Shown here one piece after another: positions 27,924 through 35,491 of a stretch of DNA of 35,604 bases. Both the position numbers and the translations under genes were made by a program. A model generated the notes under the pieces. It saw only the letters and a list, made by a program, of their open reading frames with translations, did not search any database and had not been told where the DNA came from. Numbering within the stretch: the first letter of the stretch is position 1; every line of letters starts with the position of its first letter. Source of the stretch: Chloroflexota bacterium. GTDB lineage: Bacteria > Chloroflexota > Anaerolineae > JAAEKA01. The DNA is taken from positions 1-35,604 of the forward strand of contig JAKQCW010000063.1 in NCBI GenBank assembly GCA_029558955.1, written 5' to 3'.

Positions 27924-29092
27924 AGCGCGCCTCCGGCCGCACGGGGCAGGGCGCGGCGGTAGACCGCAGCGGTCTGCGCGGCGGTGCGACTCCAGGGAAA
28001 GCGGGCAGCCTGGGCCAGGCCACGGCCACGCAGGCGGCTGGCCAGCTCCGCATCCACCAGCAGGCGCAGCAGCGCGGCCGCCAGCGCATCCACCGACGCA
28101 GGATCCACCAGCAGCGCGGCGTCGCCGGCCACCTCAGGCAACGACGAAAGGTTGGAGGTGACCACCGGCGCGCCGCAGGCCATGGCCTCCAGCACCGGCA
28201 GCCCAAAGCCCTCCAGCAGCGAGGGGTAGACAAAGAGCGTGGCCGCCCGATACCACCAGGCCAGCTCCTCCTCCGCCACATAGCCGGGAAAGAGCACCTC
28301 CCGTTCCAGCCCCTGGCGCGTGACCTCGTTGAAGATCGCGTCGTAGTCCCACCCCTTGCCGCCGGCCAGCACCAGCTTGACGGCCGGCTGGCCGGCGTCC
28401 TGCCCCCGCACCTGGGCAAAGGCTTGCACCAGACGCACCAGGTTCTTGCGCGGCTCCAGCGTGCCCAGGTGCAGGATGAAGCGCGCTGGCAGCCCGGCGC
28501 GGGCGCGGAAGGCTTCGACCTCAGCCGCCGGCGCGGGGCAGAAGCTGGCATCCACGCCGTTGTAGACCACGTCGATGCGCTCCGGCGACGCGCCGAAGAG
28601 CCCGATCAGGTCCTGTTTGGTGGCCTCGGAGACGGCGATCACCCGCCGGGCCGCGGCCACAGAGCGTCGCACCTGGCTGTGCAGGTAGGCGCGCTGCATG
28701 GGCGGGAAAGCCTGGGGATAGCGCATAAAGCTCAGATCGTGGACGGTGACCACGCTGGGGCAGGGAGCGATGGCCGGGCTGACGTTGACCGCGCCGTGCA
28801 GCAGGTCGAGCCGGGCCTGGCGGGCCAACTGCGGCAGCGCGGCCTGCTCCCAGAGAATGCGACGCAGGGGGCGGCGCGTGTCCCAGCGGGTGCTGCGGCG
28901 TTGCTGCAAATTGGGGGCCGGATCCAGGTCAACGTCGGGTGTGAAGGCGGTCAGGCGCAGGTCAGGCGCGGCCGCGGGCAGGTGGGCCAGCAGTTGGCGA
29001 ATATAGCCGCTGACGCCGGCGCTGCGGTAGCTGTGTGCGCCGGAGAGCAACTGGCCGTTGATGCCCACGTGCGGTGCGGTGGTCTGTGTCAC
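27920..29092 (-). CDS. GT4 family glycosyltransferase
   Basis: This 390-residue GT-B glycosyltransferase has an N-terminal acceptor domain starting [10 protein letters not shown] with a Gly-rich [12 protein letters not shown]. The central [14 protein letters not shown] and [13 protein letters not shown] are typical of the family. In the donor domain are [20 protein letters not shown] and the E-x7-E motif in [20 protein letters not shown]. The donor is a nucleotide sugar, often GDP-mannose or UDP-glucose; it cannot be fixed here. The start is GTG 29092, only six bases after a TGG-TATAAT extended -10, so the mRNA is likely leaderless. It is the first gene of the glycan cluster. Confidence 0.92.
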   Translation of the reverse strand: MTQTTAPHVGINGQLLSGAHSYRSAGVSGYIRQLLAHLPAAAPDLRLTAFTPDVDLDPAPNLQQRRSTRWDTRRPLRRILWEQAALPQLARQARLDLLHGAVNVSPAIAPCPSVVTVHDLSFMRYPQAFPPMQRAYLHSQVRRSVAAARRVIAVSEATKQDLIGLFGASPERIDVVYNGVDASFCPAPAAEVEAFRARAGLPARFILHLGTLEPRKNLVRLVQAFAQVRGQDAGQPAVKLVLAGGKGWDYDAIFNEVTRQGLEREVLFPGYVAEEELAWWYRAATLFVYPSLLEGFGLPVLEAMACGAPVVTSNLSSLPEVAGDAALLVDPASVDALAAALLRLLVDAELASRLRGRGLAQAARFPWSRTAAQTAAVYRRALPRAAGGAL

Positions 29093-29098
29093 GCCGCC

Positions 29099-29107
29099 AT
29101 TATACCA
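29099..29107 (-). promoter_or_regulatory. Extended -10 promoter giving a leaderless glycosyltransferase mRNA
   Basis: The minus strand reads TGGTATAAT with the hexamer at 29099-29104; the GTG start codon follows after six bases (GGCGGC). Transcription normally begins 6-8 bases after the -10, so the predicted first base is at or next to the start codon. No -35 is obvious and no Shine-Dalgarno could fit. Confidence 0.65.
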
Positions 29108-29199
29108 CGCCGCGGCCCAGGCAGAAATCCGCGCGGGCTGCGCCGGACGCGGTGAGGCTTCTCCCCCTGGGTGTGCAGACTATCCCCCGCTCCAAGACG

Positions 29200-29248
29200 A
29201 ACGACCGGGCAGAGGGGGCCGCATAGCCGCGCCCTCTGCCCGGTCGTT
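29200..29248 (-). terminator. 17-bp perfect hairpin downstream of VOC gene
   Basis: The arms AACGACCGGGCAGAGGG (29200-29216) and CCCTCTGCCCGGTCGTT (29232-29248) are perfectly complementary around a 15-base loop. It lies 28 bases beyond the VOC protein stop and upstream of the glycosyltransferase promoter, the right place to insulate the two units. There is no long T-run on either side, so termination efficiency is uncertain. Confidence 0.65.
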
Positions 29249-29275
29249 TCGGGTCTGGCCGCTTCCCGCCGGCCG

Positions 29276-30049
29276 CTACGACGGGAGCTGGATGATCTTG
29301 AAGACCGCGCCGTAGGGATCCATCAGGGTGGCCAGGCGGCCAAAGGGGGTGTCTTCCGCCGCGCTCAGCACCTGGCCGCCGTGGCTGACGGCCACATCGA
29401 CCGCCTTGTCTGCATCGGCCACCGCGAAGTAGATGGCCCAGTTGGGGGGCATCCCGCCCCAGGCAGGATCGATCTGCATGATGCCGCCGAACTGCTCATC
29501 GCCATGCCTGAGGACGTAGTATTCCAGGTCGCCGGGCATTGCCTCGACGGCGGCGCCCAGCAGGGCGCTGTAGAAGTCGCGCGACTGTTTGGCGTCGGCA
29601 GCATAGAGCTCAAACCAGGCGGCCGAGCCAGGCTCGTCGATCACCTCGGCGCCGATGTGCTGGCCGGCCTGCCAGAAGCCGAACACCGCGCCGCCAGGGT
29701 CGACGCAGCCGGCCATGCGGCCAAAGTCGCCCACCGTCATGGCAGGGAAGAGCACCGTGGCGCCCAGCTCAACGGCGCGCGCCACATCGGCCTCGATGTC
29801 GTGGCTGGCGAAGTAGAGTCCCCAGGCCACTGGGAAGACCGCGCCCTCTGAGCCGACGTTGCCGCCGATCCCGGCGGCCATGCGCTGACCGACGCGGGCG
29901 GTGGTGTAGCCGGCGAACTCCGGGCCGCCGATGTCATAGTCCCAGCCAAAGAGCGCGTGATAAAAGGCGCGCGCACCGTCCATGTCGGACGTCGATAGGT
30001 CGATCCAGGTGGGGCGGCCGGCCGGTTTGGCCTGTGAAAAAGTGGTCAT
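29276..30049 (-). CDS. Two-domain VOC (glyoxalase/bleomycin-resistance fold) protein
   Basis: This 257-residue cytoplasmic protein is made of two fused VOC domains. The first begins GRPTWIDLSTSDMDGARAFY with FGWDYDIGG; the second begins GSAAWFELYAADAKQSRDFY with LLGAAVEAM. Each ends in the DPGGAVFGFWQ / DPYGAVFKIIQ strand typical of the fold. The overall form resembles the CFP32/Rv0577-like group rather than true glyoxalase I, so no reaction is assigned; metal-dependent small-molecule chemistry or binding is likely. Start 30049 has AAGGAG eight bases upstream. It is a single-gene unit bounded by the hairpin at 29200-29248. Confidence 0.88.
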   Translation of the reverse strand: MTTFSQAKPAGRPTWIDLSTSDMDGARAFYHALFGWDYDIGGPEFAGYTTARVGQRMAAGIGGNVGSEGAVFPVAWGLYFASHDIEADVARAVELGATVLFPAMTVGDFGRMAGCVDPGGAVFGFWQAGQHIGAEVIDEPGSAAWFELYAADAKQSRDFYSALLGAAVEAMPGDLEYYVLRHGDEQFGGIMQIDPAWGGMPPNWAIYFAVADADKAVDVAVSHGGQVLSAAEDTPFGRLATLMDPYGAVFKIIQLPS

Positions 30050-30142
30050 GGGAGATGCTCCTTGGAGGGTCGAACTTGAATAGGGCGCTGGATGCGCACA
30101 AATGTTCTACAAGTTTACTCCCAACACCCGATCGATAATGTA

Positions 30143-30200
30143 ATCGAGCTTCCATGCCCCAGGCAACCATCATCGCCTGGACCCGGCTAAAGCCTCGACC
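30143..30200. repeat. Palindromic element related to 3794-3860
   Basis: An inner hairpin CCAGGC (30159-30164) / GCCTGG (30175-30180) is flanked by an imperfect outer pair, TCGAGCTTCCATGCC and GGCTAAAGCCTCGACC. The right arm ACCCGGCTAAAGCCTCGAC matches 3840-3858 exactly. A small interspersed palindrome; nothing else is recognised in the 226 bases before the HigBA promoter. Confidence 0.6.
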
Positions 30201-30240
30201 GCGCGCGAAGACTGGAATTGCTGTTTCAGTCATCGCTGAC

Positions 30241-30269
30241 TTGACGGGTGTAAACATTTCGTTTACACT
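30241..30269 (+). promoter_or_regulatory. higBA promoter with perfect palindromic operator
   Basis: TTGACG (30241-30246), 17 bp, then TACACT (30264-30269) form a near-consensus promoter. A perfect inverted repeat, GTGTAAAC-ATTTC-GTTTACAC (30248-30268), fills the spacer and most of the -10. The toxin ATG is at 30276, six bases after the -10, so the mRNA should begin at or next to the start codon (leaderless). The HigA-like antitoxin downstream is the expected binder, giving autorepression. Confidence 0.8.
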
Positions 30270-30275
30270 TGTTCC

Positions 30276-30556
30276 ATGATTCGCTCGTTTGCTGATGAGG
30301 AAGCGGAACGATTCTACGCAAGCGGCAAGTCGCGGCGTCTGCCTCCCGACATACAAAGGCGCGCGGCGATGCGGCTGACGCAGCTTGTGCGGCCACCAGT
30401 ATCGAAGACCTTCGTTTGCCGCCATCGAACCGTCTGGAGGCGCTGAAACATGATCGCAGCGGGCAGTGGAGCATGCGCATCAATCAGCAATGGCGGGTTT
30501 GTTTCCGCTTCGAGCGCGGCGACGCCTTTGACGTCGAGATCGTCGATTATCACTGA
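30276..30556 (+). pseudogene. higB: RelE/HigB-type toxin gene, one-base frameshift
   Basis: The frame from ATG 30276 reads MIRSFADEEAERFYASGKSR and continues as a HigB toxin through LTQL (ending 30386), then goes out of frame and stops at 30444-30446 after 56 residues. The correct continuation is in the next frame: AATSIEDLRLPPSNRLEALK through HDRSGQWSMRINQQWRVCF to VEIVDYH, with a stop at 30554-30556. Inserting one base near 30387 (CTTG-TGCGGCC against the expected CTT-GAT-GCG-GCC) restores a 93-residue protein of normal family length. The HigB family cleaves mRNA on ribosomes. A true mutation would disarm the toxin; an assembly error is equally possible from sequence alone. Confidence 0.85.
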
Positions 30557-30568
30557 GCCGAGGTTGTC

Positions 30569-30865
30569 ATGATCAAGAGTGGTTTGCCAGCTATCCATCC
30601 CGGCGAGTTTCTGGCCGAGGCACTTGACGAGTTGGGCGTCTCCCAGGCGCAGTTTGCCCGCGCTATCGGCGTGTCGCCCATGCGCATCTCGCACGTGATC
30701 AAGGGCACGCGGCCGGTGACCGCGGAGCTGGCCTTGCTCTTTGGCCGCGCCCTGCGCCAGACGCCGCAGTACTGGCTGAACCTCCAGGCCGTCTACGATC
30801 TGAAAGCAGCCGAGGCGGCGATGGATGGTCGATTGGCGGCGGTCGACGAACTTGCGCCGGCATAG
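30569..30865 (+). CDS. higA: HigA-type antitoxin (XRE family)
   Basis: This 98-residue DNA-binding antitoxin has the HigA signature IHPGEFLAEALDELGVSQAQ, an XRE helix-turn-helix (QFARAIGVSPMRISHVIKGT) and the family segment LFGRALRQTPQYWLNLQAVY. It neutralises HigB and represses the shared promoter, probably through the palindrome at 30248-30268. The start at 30569 has GAGG five bases upstream; it follows the toxin stop by 12 bases. The frame is intact although the toxin's is broken. Confidence 0.93.
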   Translation: MIKSGLPAIHPGEFLAEALDELGVSQAQFARAIGVSPMRISHVIKGTRPVTAELALLFGRALRQTPQYWLNLQAVYDLKAAEAAMDGRLAAVDELAPA

Positions 30866-30961
30866 AGCGGATGCCAATCGTCGCTTTGGCCGAAGTTCAT
30901 CGAGGCGACCTGGCGCCGGACGCCATCGAGCCGGCCAGCCTGGACGATCTTCAGGCCGAGA

Positions 30962-31195
30962 ATGACGGAAATGATTGAAGACCTGATTGCATTCGTCGCA
31001 GAAGCCGCGCTGAGCATGAACTTGATACCGGTTGAACTAGTGGGTTCGGTCGCGCTCGGTACCCTTGGCCTGAAGCTCTACTCAGCAGTCAAAGAACCTA
31101 CTGACAGTTGGGGTGAAATCCTGAAATACGGCAGCATTGCGCTCATGGTGGCTGCTGCGATTGGTCTGGTGACGATAGCAGGCCAGCTTATCTAA
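30962..31195 (+). CDS. Small two-TM protein, unrecognised
   Basis: This 77-residue frame has an acidic N-terminus (MTEMIEDLIAF) and two hydrophobic segments, about 25-42 (VELVGSVALGTLGLKLYSAV) and 53-77 (ILKYGSIALMVAAAIGLVTI and beyond). AGG lies about seven bases before the ATG. No family is recognised. Its stop overlaps the stop of the convergent large membrane gene by eight bases. A holin-like or small accessory membrane role is possible, but it could also be a chance frame. Confidence 0.4.
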   Translation: MTEMIEDLIAFVAEAALSMNLIPVELVGSVALGTLGLKLYSAVKEPTDSWGEILKYGSIALMVAAAIGLVTIAGQLI

Positions 31196-33593
31196 AGGAC
31201 TGCTCCGAATCCGAACGGGGGAAGCCTCTGCCACCATCAGCGTCATCAGACTGCTGGTCACTTCTGGAGTTTGGAGTCGCGTCACGGGCAGGAACTTCTG
31301 ACTCGCCAGGTTGGTGCTGTTCCCAGGTCTTCGGCTCGCTCGTTTCGTGTTGCTCTAACGCAAGCGGTGCGAAGGGTTGACCACCTTGCTTCAGCCACTC
31401 CACATTGGAATATGGCCGGCTCCAGGACGGCGGTATTTCTCCTGTTGCCTCTCGCAGATAGCGCTGGATGCGGCGGAGGTTGGGGTTGTTTTCTAGACCG
31501 CACAGAATCGTCTCCAGGATCTCCATGGTAAGCGGGGGAGTGGCGGATGGGAAGGTAACTGCCGCACGAGCCTTCTTAATGGCAGTGTTGCCTGCTTCGA
31601 CTAGGGCCACCATCTCCTTCGCTCCCTCCGCCAGCTTCTGAGCATCGGCATGGGCCTTGGCCATCTGGTCATTGCCGAACTCCGTCCACTGGCTCTCCTT
31701 CTTGAGCCGCTCTTCGCCAAGGAGCTTCTGAGGCTTGTCCTGGCCCTCGTCGGTCAGCAGTTTGATCAGAGTATCGATCTGTTCGCTCGAATCGGCTAGG
31801 ACCGCATCGGCACTGATCCGCTCCTTGGCGGCCTGAGCCAAGCGCTTGAGCTCGCTCAACTTTCCCTCAGCGTCATTGACCTCACTGGGCGGGTTGGGTT
31901 GCCCGCTGCGCTCGCCGTCCTTCTTCTTTGCCTCGCGTTCAATGGTTTCGGCAAGGGTCAGGAAGTCCCTGGCTATCTGTTCAACCTCGAGCAGCGGCTG
32001 GGCGATTCTGTCCAATGCCCTCGCCAGCGCATCGGCCTTGGCGACCACATCTTCTGAATAGGCCTGGCCCAACGCCTCAAGAGACGTCGCCAGCTCATCA
32101 GAAACCTTGCCATCGGTGACCGCCTTAAGCGACTTCTCTACATCATCGGCTTTTGCGCTGACAGTGTTGAATGCGGACTTCAAGTCGGTGGCAGCTTCGA
32201 GCGCGTCTTTGAGCCTGTCCCCGCCGTTCTTCACCTGGTCAAAGGCGTCGTCCCCCAGCCACCTGGCTATTCGCACCGCCTCCAGCGCCGCCGTGACGTT
32301 GTCAGTAGAGTCATCCTTCTTTTTGCCCTTGACCTCGTCTACTTTCTGGCGCACATCCTTCACCTTGAGCTGGGCGCGCAAGCCGGCAAGCTGGGCTGAC
32401 GGTATCGGATCTTCCACAATGGCGCCGCGCAGGGTCTGAGCCGCCAAGACCACGCGCAGTTTGCCTGCCGGGTCCATGGTGGCATCTATCAGATCGCTGG
32501 CGCCTCGCAGACCGATCGCACGCAGGGTTGAGACATAAGATCGACCAGGTTCAGCGCCGGCAGCCATCCACAGGATCGCTTGGTCTACCCAATCGACGAT
32601 TTGCGTGGTTGGGAAGGGTGTCCACGTCACCAAGTCGGCAATGTTCACAGTGGCCATCCCCTGGACGCCGATCACGCCCTCCTGCTCAATACGTTCAATA
32701 TCCCACGCATCCATGTCGTCAAGCAGCGTCAGGTCGTGCCGCGGCCGCAAGCGCTGCGCCAGATCCTCGCTCTGCTCACAGTCCTTACCCTTGAGCTTCT
32801 TGTCAAACCGCTCCTCCAGCCAGGCCTGGGCATTTCTTGACAATAGCTGCAAAGTGTGGACCGGGAAAACGCCAGCGACGATACCTATCAAGATGGCGCC
32901 AAAAGTCCAGGCTTGGGAGGTCATGCCCTCGGGCGTCGGCTGAGCCTTGAAGAGCACTGTTAGCGCCAGCCCGATCAAGAAGACAACGAACAGCCGCTTG
33001 AAGGCATCCCAATACGCCCCAGGTGTGATGTCTGAACGCTGGTAGCGGCGGACCAGCCCATGGGCCACAAAGAGATAGGCGGTCAACATGGCGACCAGCG
33101 CTGCCGGCATCGTTGTGATCGTGTCCCCGAAGTAGGTGTGCAGTGTGCCAGCGTCGGTGCTGAAATGGCCGCCAAAGAAATAGGTACCCCGCGGCCAGAA
33201 GGCCCAAGCGATGGTTGCAAGAAGAAAGACGGTCAAGAGTGCCAGCGGAACCAGGAACTCCCCAGAGCCGTATCGTTTGTTGACCTCGACCCACCTTTCT
33301 TTTTCTGCGCGGATGACCGCATTTTTCGCCTTCTCTGCCTGTTGTGGATGAGCTTTTTCCAGTTCCCCCCACCGCTCTTCGTCCTCATCACGATTTTCTG
33401 CAAGAGCAAACCACTCCATTGGCGTGGAAGGAGCCGGCTTATCTGACGGTAGGTTATTGTTGACAGGCGAGTCACCAGGAGAGGTTTTCAAGGGCTCAAG
33501 GTATGCTAGCTCAGCGTATACATCCTCCCAGGAGCGACCTATCCCAACAAGCTTTTCCAGGTCTCCTTCCAGTTCTTTCGTCAGCCGAGGCAC
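31188..33593 (-). CDS. Large four-TM coiled-coil protein, probably severed by the IS
   Basis: This frame of at least 801 residues belongs to no family I recognise. Layout: acidic cytoplasmic N-region 1-110; four hydrophobic helices about 113-133, 162-181, 200-216 and 231-251; a helix-hairpin-helix-like helical domain about 295-370 (EQEGVIGVQGMATVNIADLV, QIVDWVDQAILWMAAG, LRAIGLRGASDLI); a long charged coiled-coil region about 390-700; and a Gln/Ser-rich disordered tail. The only start left is GTG 33593, without a Shine-Dalgarno. Upstream of it the frame stays open (GIAAILLYAFALQQV) right up to the IS end at 33629. On the far side of the IS an ideal SD-ATG reads MYRR, and joining the two gives an in-frame N-terminus. 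The present gene is therefore likely 5'-truncated. It is less GC-rich than the first 30 kb. Confidence 0.7.
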   Translation of the reverse strand: MPRLTKELEGDLEKLVGIGRSWEDVYAELAYLEPLKTSPGDSPVNNNLPSDKPAPSTPMEWFALAENRDEDEERWGELEKAHPQQAEKAKNAVIRAEKERWVEVNKRYGSGEFLVPLALLTVFLLATIAWAFWPRGTYFFGGHFSTDAGTLHTYFGDTITTMPAALVAMLTAYLFVAHGLVRRYQRSDITPGAYWDAFKRLFVVFLIGLALTVLFKAQPTPEGMTSQAWTFGAILIGIVAGVFPVHTLQLLSRNAQAWLEERFDKKLKGKDCEQSEDLAQRLRPRHDLTLLDDMDAWDIERIEQEGVIGVQGMATVNIADLVTWTPFPTTQIVDWVDQAILWMAAGAEPGRSYVSTLRAIGLRGASDLIDATMDPAGKLRVVLAAQTLRGAIVEDPIPSAQLAGLRAQLKVKDVRQKVDEVKGKKKDDSTDNVTAALEAVRIARWLGDDAFDQVKNGGDRLKDALEAATDLKSAFNTVSAKADDVEKSLKAVTDGKVSDELATSLEALGQAYSEDVVAKADALARALDRIAQPLLEVEQIARDFLTLAETIEREAKKKDGERSGQPNPPSEVNDAEGKLSELKRLAQAAKERISADAVLADSSEQIDTLIKLLTDEGQDKPQKLLGEERLKKESQWTEFGNDQMAKAHADAQKLAEGAKEMVALVEAGNTAIKKARAAVTFPSATPPLTMEILETILCGLENNPNLRRIQRYLREATGEIPPSWSRPYSNVEWLKQGGQPFAPLALEQHETSEPKTWEQHQPGESEVPARDATPNSRSDQQSDDADGGRGFPRSDSEQSFR

Positions 33594-33643
33594 CTGCTGG
33601 AGAGCAAACGCGTAGAGTAATATAGCTGCAATACCTTCGCCAA

Positions 33644-35008
33644 TTACGGGCCTCGCGAACCCGGGATTGACGGATGAATAGCGCCGAGTTGGGCGACCTT
33701 GTCGAAAGCGCCCTGAATTAAAACTGCCTGTGGCTCGCGGTCAAGGGTTTTTATGACCTCTATCACATAACGTCGACTGCGGAAGAAGGTTTTGAGGTCC
33801 AGGACACCGGCTTCAGGTTGGTGGCAGCGGAGATCACGCAGAAGACGGTGTGAGACATTGACCATGAAGAAGGACAGGTTAAAGGCGTTGGTGACCTGGG
33901 TCTCTTGGACGTTCATGAAGTCTTCGAGGCCCCAGTACTGTTTAGCATCGCGGAAGTTGAATTCGATCTGAAAGCGCAATCTGTAGTAATCGATGAGTAG
34001 GTCGTAGGCCAAATCAAGATCGCTGCTGAACAAGATGACATGAGCTTGGGCCTGAGTTTGTAGGTTGGTCTTGACGATGACGACCACATTCAACGGCTGG
34101 GCAAAGCACTCATGGAGAGCAATGGTTTGATAGATATCGGTGCGAATGCCTCGTTCGCTGGTGGTTTTCACCAGGTAGTCACCGGGCATATGCCGGTAGT
34201 TGATCCTGTCGCCGTACTTAGGACGCGGCCCTCGGCCACTGTATTCTCCGGTGAAGGGAAAGAAAAGGGCTGAGTCGTGGCGCAGTTTGGAAATCAGGTG
34301 CAACGATCCGGCCTGACGCACCACCTGGAGTGCATTGTTGTTACCGAATTGTCCATCCAACACTACGTAGGTGACCGATAGCGTCTGCAACACCAGTTGC
34401 AGGAGCTTACCAAGCAAGCGATTGAGCACCTGGAGTTCCGTGGTCCACTCGATCTGGGTCTTATCCTTGTTCTTGCTGCCTTTGGGCCGCCCAGGCTTGC
34501 CTTTCGGTTGAGCTGGCTTGCGCTGTTGTTTGGCCTGTTTCTTGGCTTGCGTGGCTGCTTTATCTTCGGCGCTACGAATGACCTGCTCCGTCACCATTGG
34601 ATAGGACGTACGTTCTCGCACGTTGATCAACGACAAGGCGAAGATCTTCAAACCTGGCACAGGCTTGTCGTAGAGTGACGAGAAGAAACGATCCAGCCCA
34701 AAGGTCTTTTTGCCAGCCTTGGTGACGACCGTCTCGTCACCAGCCGCAATGTAAGTGTCCTGCGAGTTCAGCAGATGCTGCCGAAAGAAGAGCCACATCA
34801 CCTTGGCCCACGGTATGGTGGCACTGAAGAAGCGCTGAACTGTGCGGTAACTACCTCCTTGCTCGCTCCATCGCGAGATGCCCAGCATGGTCACTCGTCC
34901 TGTCATGGCGAGGACTGCCGGTACGATTCGACCAAGCTGCCGCAGCGTAGTTGGTTCCAGGCATTGGCTTAAACAACTGAGAAGTGCGATAATCTCGACC
35001 ATGAGCAA
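33644..35008 (-). CDS. DDE transposase, IS4 superfamily
   Basis: This 454-residue transposase has catalytic acidic residues D91 (YIAAGDETVVTKAGKKTFG), D218 (TYVVLDGQFGNNNALQVV) and E349 within the Y-R-E-K signature of IS4 enzymes (YYRLRFQIEFNFRDAKQYWG). A basic insert near 155-185 includes GRPKGSKN, an AT-hook-like motif. Length is normal and there is no frameshift, so it is probably active. Start choice: GGAGGT lies six bases from TTG 35008 and twelve from ATG 35002, so TTG is favoured. The start codons lie in one arm of a 14-bp hairpin (35002-35053). Confidence 0.92.
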   Translation of the reverse strand: MLMVEIIALLSCLSQCLEPTTLRQLGRIVPAVLAMTGRVTMLGISRWSEQGGSYRTVQRFFSATIPWAKVMWLFFRQHLLNSQDTYIAAGDETVVTKAGKKTFGLDRFFSSLYDKPVPGLKIFALSLINVRERTSYPMVTEQVIRSAEDKAATQAKKQAKQQRKPAQPKGKPGRPKGSKNKDKTQIEWTTELQVLNRLLGKLLQLVLQTLSVTYVVLDGQFGNNNALQVVRQAGSLHLISKLRHDSALFFPFTGEYSGRGPRPKYGDRINYRHMPGDYLVKTTSERGIRTDIYQTIALHECFAQPLNVVVIVKTNLQTQAQAHVILFSSDLDLAYDLLIDYYRLRFQIEFNFRDAKQYWGLEDFMNVQETQVTNAFNLSFFMVNVSHRLLRDLRCHQPEAGVLDLKTFFRSRRYVIEVIKTLDREPQAVLIQGAFDKVAQLGAIHPSIPGSRGP

Positions 35009-35053
35009 CTGTGTACCTCCGGCTCCACAAACCAGAGCTTACACAGTTGCTCA
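35002..35053 (-). promoter_or_regulatory. Hairpin over the transposase start site
   Basis: TGAGCAACTGTGTA (35002-35015) and TACACAGTTGCTCA (35040-35053) are perfect 14-bp inverted repeats. In the minus-strand mRNA the downstream arm contains the TTG start and touches the ATG, and the 24-base loop carries the Shine-Dalgarno GGAGG. Transcripts entering from outside the IS would include both arms and hide the start, a known protective layout in IS4-superfamily elements such as IS10 and IS50. Confidence 0.75.
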
Positions 35054-35080
35054 CATCAGCCTAATTTGGCGAAGGTATTG

Positions 35081-35093
35081 TTCGTCGATACAT
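35081..35093 (-). pseudogene. Severed 5' end of the large membrane-protein gene
   Basis: ATG at 35093 is preceded by a perfect AGGAGG (35100-35105) with a six-base spacer, and reads M-Y-R-R before running into the IS at 35080. Joining its last base directly to the sequence beyond the other IS end gives M-Y-R-R-T-A-I-L-L-Y-A-F-A-L-Q-Q-V in frame with the body at 31188-33593. The strong initiation site with no gene behind it is the main evidence. Confidence 0.6.
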
Positions 35094-35491
35094 GGTTCTC
35101 CTCCTGAGTGGAACCGTAACGTATTATGAAGATACTGGCCCTCAAGGGCCAGAACCTACCGATAGTTGATTGCCATCAGGTGTAAGGCCTGACTGGCAAA
35201 TGACAAAGCCGTGGATCTGTCGATCTGAACCATCTGTGTGCATCAAGAACAGCGGGCGCGCCAAAACAGGGCCGTTCCGGCCCTCACTAACGGTGCATCC
35301 AAGAAAGCGGGCAGGGAATTTGGAGATGGATGAACCAGTCGTTGTCCGGTTGCACAAGCGCCTTTGCCTTTACGCAGATACAGAAGGCCACCAGTGGAGC
35401 GCAGGCCGTCGCCGACTCTCCAACGATGACAAGACTGATACAGCGCCACGGGGATTTCCAATTGACATCACCAGGAATGTCACACCGCCAG
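35094..35491. other. Leader or decayed gene region, no confident CDS
   Basis: About 400 bases lie between the consensus promoter at 35492-35520 and the severed start at 35093. Overlapping short frames exist on both strands, mostly with TTG starts; the longest is a plus-strand frame at 35170-35535 of 121 codons that runs through the minus-strand promoter. None resembles a known family. A perfect palindrome, CTGGCCCT-CA-AGGGCCAG (35135-35152), lies about 30 bases upstream of the AGGAGG and may be a terminator or attenuator hairpin for minus-strand transcripts. Confidence 0.5.

Larger units (their letters stand above)
33629..35080. mobile_element. IS4-superfamily insertion sequence, 1452 bp
   Basis: It is bounded by 15-bp perfect terminal inverted repeats: CAATACCTTCGCCAA at 33629-33643 and its complement at 35066-35080, with weaker similarity beyond (TTA). 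It contains one transposase gene on the minus strand whose stop codon lies at the edge of the left end. No convincing target duplication is seen in the flanks (left AGCTG, right TTCGT). It separates the start of the large membrane-protein gene from its body. Confidence 0.85.

Noticed and set aside
30870..30977. 35-codon frame between higA and the small TM protein
   Set aside because: It starts five bases after the higA stop but has no ribosome site of note, no family resemblance, and overlaps the next frame; kept only as a note.
33629..35080. TA target duplication at the IS ends
   Set aside because: A TA could be read at both ends only by shortening the matching terminal repeats to CCTTCGCC; the reconstructed target would then break the reading frame of the interrupted gene, so this boundary is less likely.
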